From Legionellaceae bacterium (GTDB lineage: Bacteria > Pseudomonadota > Gammaproteobacteria > Legionellales > Legionellaceae): 7,829 nt of DNA. The notes under the pieces were generated by a model. It saw nothing but the letters and a program-made list of their open reading frames with translations. It had not been told where the DNA came from and did no database searches. The position numbers and the translations under genes were made by a program. Below are positions 6,212-7,829 of this stretch, piece after piece. The stretch spans positions 1 to 7,829 of the forward strand of contig JAUYSE010000122.1 in the NCBI GenBank assembly GCA_030696465.1, written 5' to 3'. How positions within the stretch are numbered: position 1 is the first letter of the stretch; every line of letters starts with the position of its first letter.

Positions 6212-6817
6212 TCACAACGCCAAACACTTCTGCGACAACACCCGCAATGCTTCTTTCACCCACAGTGACGTCGCTCTCGTATGCGAAGGTAAAGTCCGAA
6301 TCACTTGCATAACCTCATGATGTTTGTACCCCAGCGCCTCTAAAGCTGCAATCGCTTCTTGCAATTCAGGCGCCAATCGCTCTGCCCCTACGGCAGAAAA
6401 ACACGTCACTTGCGATTCAGCAAAGTCTTTTAACTCTACGCACAACCGATCAGCCATTTTTTTCCCAACGCCAGGCAACTTCTGCAAGAAACTTCGATTT
6501 TCTTGCAGAATCGCCTGCAAGCATTCTTGCGGCGTAACACTAGACAAAATTTGCATCGCTACTTTCGGGCCAATGCCGTTGACCTTTAATAAACCGCGAA
6601 AAAAAACACGTTCTTCTTTATCTAAAAAGCCATATAACAAAAAAGCATCTTCACGTACGACCGTATGAATATATAAACCCACTTTATCGTGTTCAAACTC
6701 TAATTTCGCTAAAGTAGATAAAGACACATCGACATCGTAGCCCACGCCACCTACTTCTAACACGACATTACCGGTGTCTGATCTATCTACAATTTTACCT
6801 TGCAACCATGCGATCAT
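6212..6817 (-). CDS. ruvA: Holliday junction branch migration protein RuvA
   Basis: RuvA tetramers clamp four-way DNA junctions and recruit the RuvB motor for branch migration. The start is the ATG at 6817 (201 residues; E. coli has 203), giving MIAWLQGKIVDR, which aligns with E. coli MIGRLRGIIIEK. An AAGGA site lies 7 bases before it. The open frame extends 12 codons further up to an ATG at 6853, but that part lies inside ruvC and matches nothing in RuvA. Numbered from 6817: N-terminal OB-fold with EVGGVGYDV, VVREDA (53-58), helix-hairpin-helix 1 NGIGPK (80-85), helix-hairpin-helix 2 LPGVGKK (114-120), a flexible region around 135-150, and C-terminal RuvB-contacting domain III containing EAIAALEALGYK. 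The ATG overlaps the ruvC stop as ATGA. ruvB, commonly the next gene, is not here; the orphan gene converges instead. Confidence 0.97.
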   Translation of the reverse strand: MIAWLQGKIVDRSDTGNVVLEVGGVGYDVDVSLSTLAKLEFEHDKVGLYIHTVVREDAFLLYGFLDKEERVFFRGLLKVNGIGPKVAMQILSSVTPQECLQAILQENRSFLQKLPGVGKKMADRLCVELKDFAESQVTCFSAVGAERLAPELQEAIAALEALGYKHHEVMQVIRTLPSHTRATSLWVKEALRVLSQKCLAL

Positions 6818-7311
6818 GTGCGATTCCTTGCTTGAAATAATACATTGTGGCACATCTGCCCATGACAGATAGCAATAGCGAGTGCATCTGCCGCATCTGC
6901 CGGCGGCGCTTTATTCAACGATAACATGGATTTTACCATGTGTTGTACCTGCGTTTTTTCAGCAGCACCATAACCTACCAGGGATTGTTTCACCATCCGT
7001 GCCGAGTATTCACTAATCGGCACCCCATGCTGAGCCGCAGCCACTAAAGCCGCCCCACGTGCATGCCCCAACACAAGTGCCGAACGCGGATTATGCTGCA
7101 CAAAAACCTGCTCTATAGCAAAATAATCAGGTTGATGCATCTGCATCAGCTCAGTAATAGAATTATAAATTTGCATTAAACGTTGAGATAGATCAGTACT
7201 CTTCATCCGAATACAGCCGCTCTCGACATAACGAGGCTGACCTTTTTCAGAAATAATAACCCCGTAACCGGTTACCCGTGAGCCTGGATCTATCCCTAAA
7301 ATAATCGCCAT
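6814..7311 (-). CDS. ruvC: Crossover junction endodeoxyribonuclease RuvC
   Basis: Homodimeric Holliday junction resolvase that nicks two strands of like polarity, acting with RuvAB. The 165 residues begin MAIILGIDPGSRVTGYGVI, essentially the E. coli sequence. All four metal-binding acids of the RNase H-like active site are present: Asp8, Glu67 (AIEQVF), Asp139 and Asp142 (PPADAADALAIA). Basic residues Lys108 and Lys119 correspond to E. coli Lys107 and Lys118. Length is close to the usual 170-175, with a slightly short tail. The ATG immediately follows the yebC stop (TAAATG), with only a weak purine-rich GAAGAAG upstream, so expression probably depends on translation of yebC. The stop overlaps the ruvA start by 4 bases. 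Confidence 0.98.
   Translation of the reverse strand: MAIILGIDPGSRVTGYGVIISEKGQPRYVESGCIRMKSTDLSQRLMQIYNSITELMQMHQPDYFAIEQVFVQHNPRSALVLGHARGAALVAAAQHGVPISEYSARMVKQSLVGYGAAEKTQVQHMVKSMLSLNKAPPADAADALAIAICHGQMCHNVLFQARNRT
6825..6829 (-). promoter_or_regulatory. Shine-Dalgarno of ruvA, deciding the internal ATG start
   Basis: AAGGA on the minus strand, 7 bases before the ATG at 6817 and inside the last codons of ruvC. It supports the short RuvA over a start at 6853. Confidence 0.75.
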
Positions 7312-7829
7312 TTACGCTTCTTCAGTTGGAAAATCCGCATTCGTATAGACATACTGTACATCATCCAAATCTTCAAGCATATCAATCAATTTAATTAAGG
7401 TTTCCGATGCCTCTGCATTTAATAACACTTTATTTTGCGGACGCATACAAAGCTCGGAGTGTTCTATCTCTATATTGGCCGTCTTTAACTTCTCGACAAT
7501 CTCATGATAATCTTCTCGATTGGTCAAAATTAAATAGTGATCATCCTCTTGCTGTACATCCAGCGCCCCAGCATCAATTGCCACGTCCATAAAGGATTCT
7601 TCGCTTACCCCTGCAGGGAGCCAAATTTCACCACGCGCATCAAACAGATACGAAACCGAACCATCCGTACCTAAATTTCCGGAATATTTGGTAAACGCAT
7701 GACGCACATCCGACACCGTACGATTACGATTATCCGACAAACAATCGACTAAAACAGCCACTCCAGAAGGGCCATAGCCTTCATAACGCATTTCCATCAT
7801 GGTATCTGCATCAGCCGACCCGAGGCCTC
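7312..7829 (-). CDS. yebC: YebC/TACO1-family translation factor (formerly 'probable transcriptional regulator'), N-terminus outside the window
   Basis: The C-terminal 171 residues of YebC are present; the frame is open to the window edge and reads GLGSADADTMMEMRYEGYGP, so the ATGs near 7800 are internal. Full family members have about 240-250 residues. Recognisable parts: YEGYGPSGVAVLVDCLSDNR, the RHAF..GGNLGTDGSVSYLF stretch (here KYSGNLGTDG), and LIDMLEDLDDVQYVYTN near the end. The family was long annotated as DNA-binding regulators; relatives including mitochondrial TACO1 act on translation, easing ribosome stalling at proline-rich sequences. It is first of the three visible genes yebC-ruvC-ruvA, an order shared with many gammaproteobacteria. 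Confidence 0.97.
   Translation of the reverse strand, partial: GLGSADADTMMEMRYEGYGPSGVAVLVDCLSDNRNRTVSDVRHAFTKYSGNLGTDGSVSYLFDARGEIWLPAGVSEESFMDVAIDAGALDVQQEDDHYLILTNREDYHEIVEKLKTANIEIEHSELCMRPQNKVLLNAEASETLIKLIDMLEDLDDVQYVYTNADFPTEEA

Noticed and set aside
6818..6853. Longer RuvA starting at 6853 (213 residues)
   Set aside because: The extra 12 residues lie inside ruvC, have no counterpart in RuvA, and the ribosome site serves the ATG at 6817.
7795..7800. YebC starting at the ATG near 7800
   Set aside because: The frame stays open to the window edge with typical YebC sequence upstream (YEGYGP follows a longer N-terminal region in the family), so this Met is internal.

Overview
The window looks like chromosomal DNA of a moderately AT-rich gammaproteobacterium. 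The housekeeping proteins (EttA, Tdh, Kbl, RuvA, RuvC, YebC) align almost without gaps with my memory of the E. coli versions, but the spacers are A/T-rich and no E. coli-like regulatory sites are evident. The kbl-tdh pair, the yebC-ruvC-ruvA order and an orphan low-complexity repeat protein between operons would suit a host-associated member of the Legionellales/Coxiella group. That placement is inference and cannot be proven from this window.

Left block (1-3899, all minus strand): a compact operon read leftward as kbl, tdh, ettA. Kbl and Tdh form the two-step threonine-to-glycine pathway (threonine to 2-amino-3-ketobutyrate to glycine plus acetyl-CoA). ettA, the ribosome-associated ABC-F 'energy throttle', follows tdh after only 4 bases, with its Shine-Dalgarno inside the last tdh codons, so the two are probably translationally coupled. 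ettA runs off the left edge; all 555 codons in the window are open and probably only a few residues are missing. kbl most likely starts at a GTG (3899), five codons inside the longest open frame.

Divergent intergenic region (3900-4206): it carries the probable kbl promoter, a strong imperfect inverted repeat of REP/MITE type with a decayed partial extra copy beside it, and an AT-rich promoter for the rightward gene. A perfect 14-bp palindrome, resembling half of a Fur box, lies over that gene's -10 region.

Orphan gene (4207-6108, plus strand): a 633-residue, cysteine-free protein with no recognised family. Reading it by eye shows three diverged copies of a helical unit of about 90-105 residues, each ending in an aromatic F-x-F motif followed by Pro and another helix. 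Pro/Thr/Ala-rich linkers separate the parts. Then come a short amphipathic, possibly membrane-binding segment and an acidic Ser/Thr/Pro-rich tail. It has no signal peptide. An exported or host-directed protein is one possible reading, but no function can be assigned.

Right block (6212-7829, minus strand): yebC (cut by the right edge), ruvC and ruvA are packed end to end (stop/start TAAATG, then a 4-base ATGA overlap). RuvC and RuvA act on Holliday junctions; YebC is a TACO1-family translation factor. ruvB, the usual partner downstream of ruvA, is absent: the convergent orphan gene occupies that place. The most noteworthy content is therefore the orphan repeat protein and its repeat-bearing upstream region, placed between two conserved operons.
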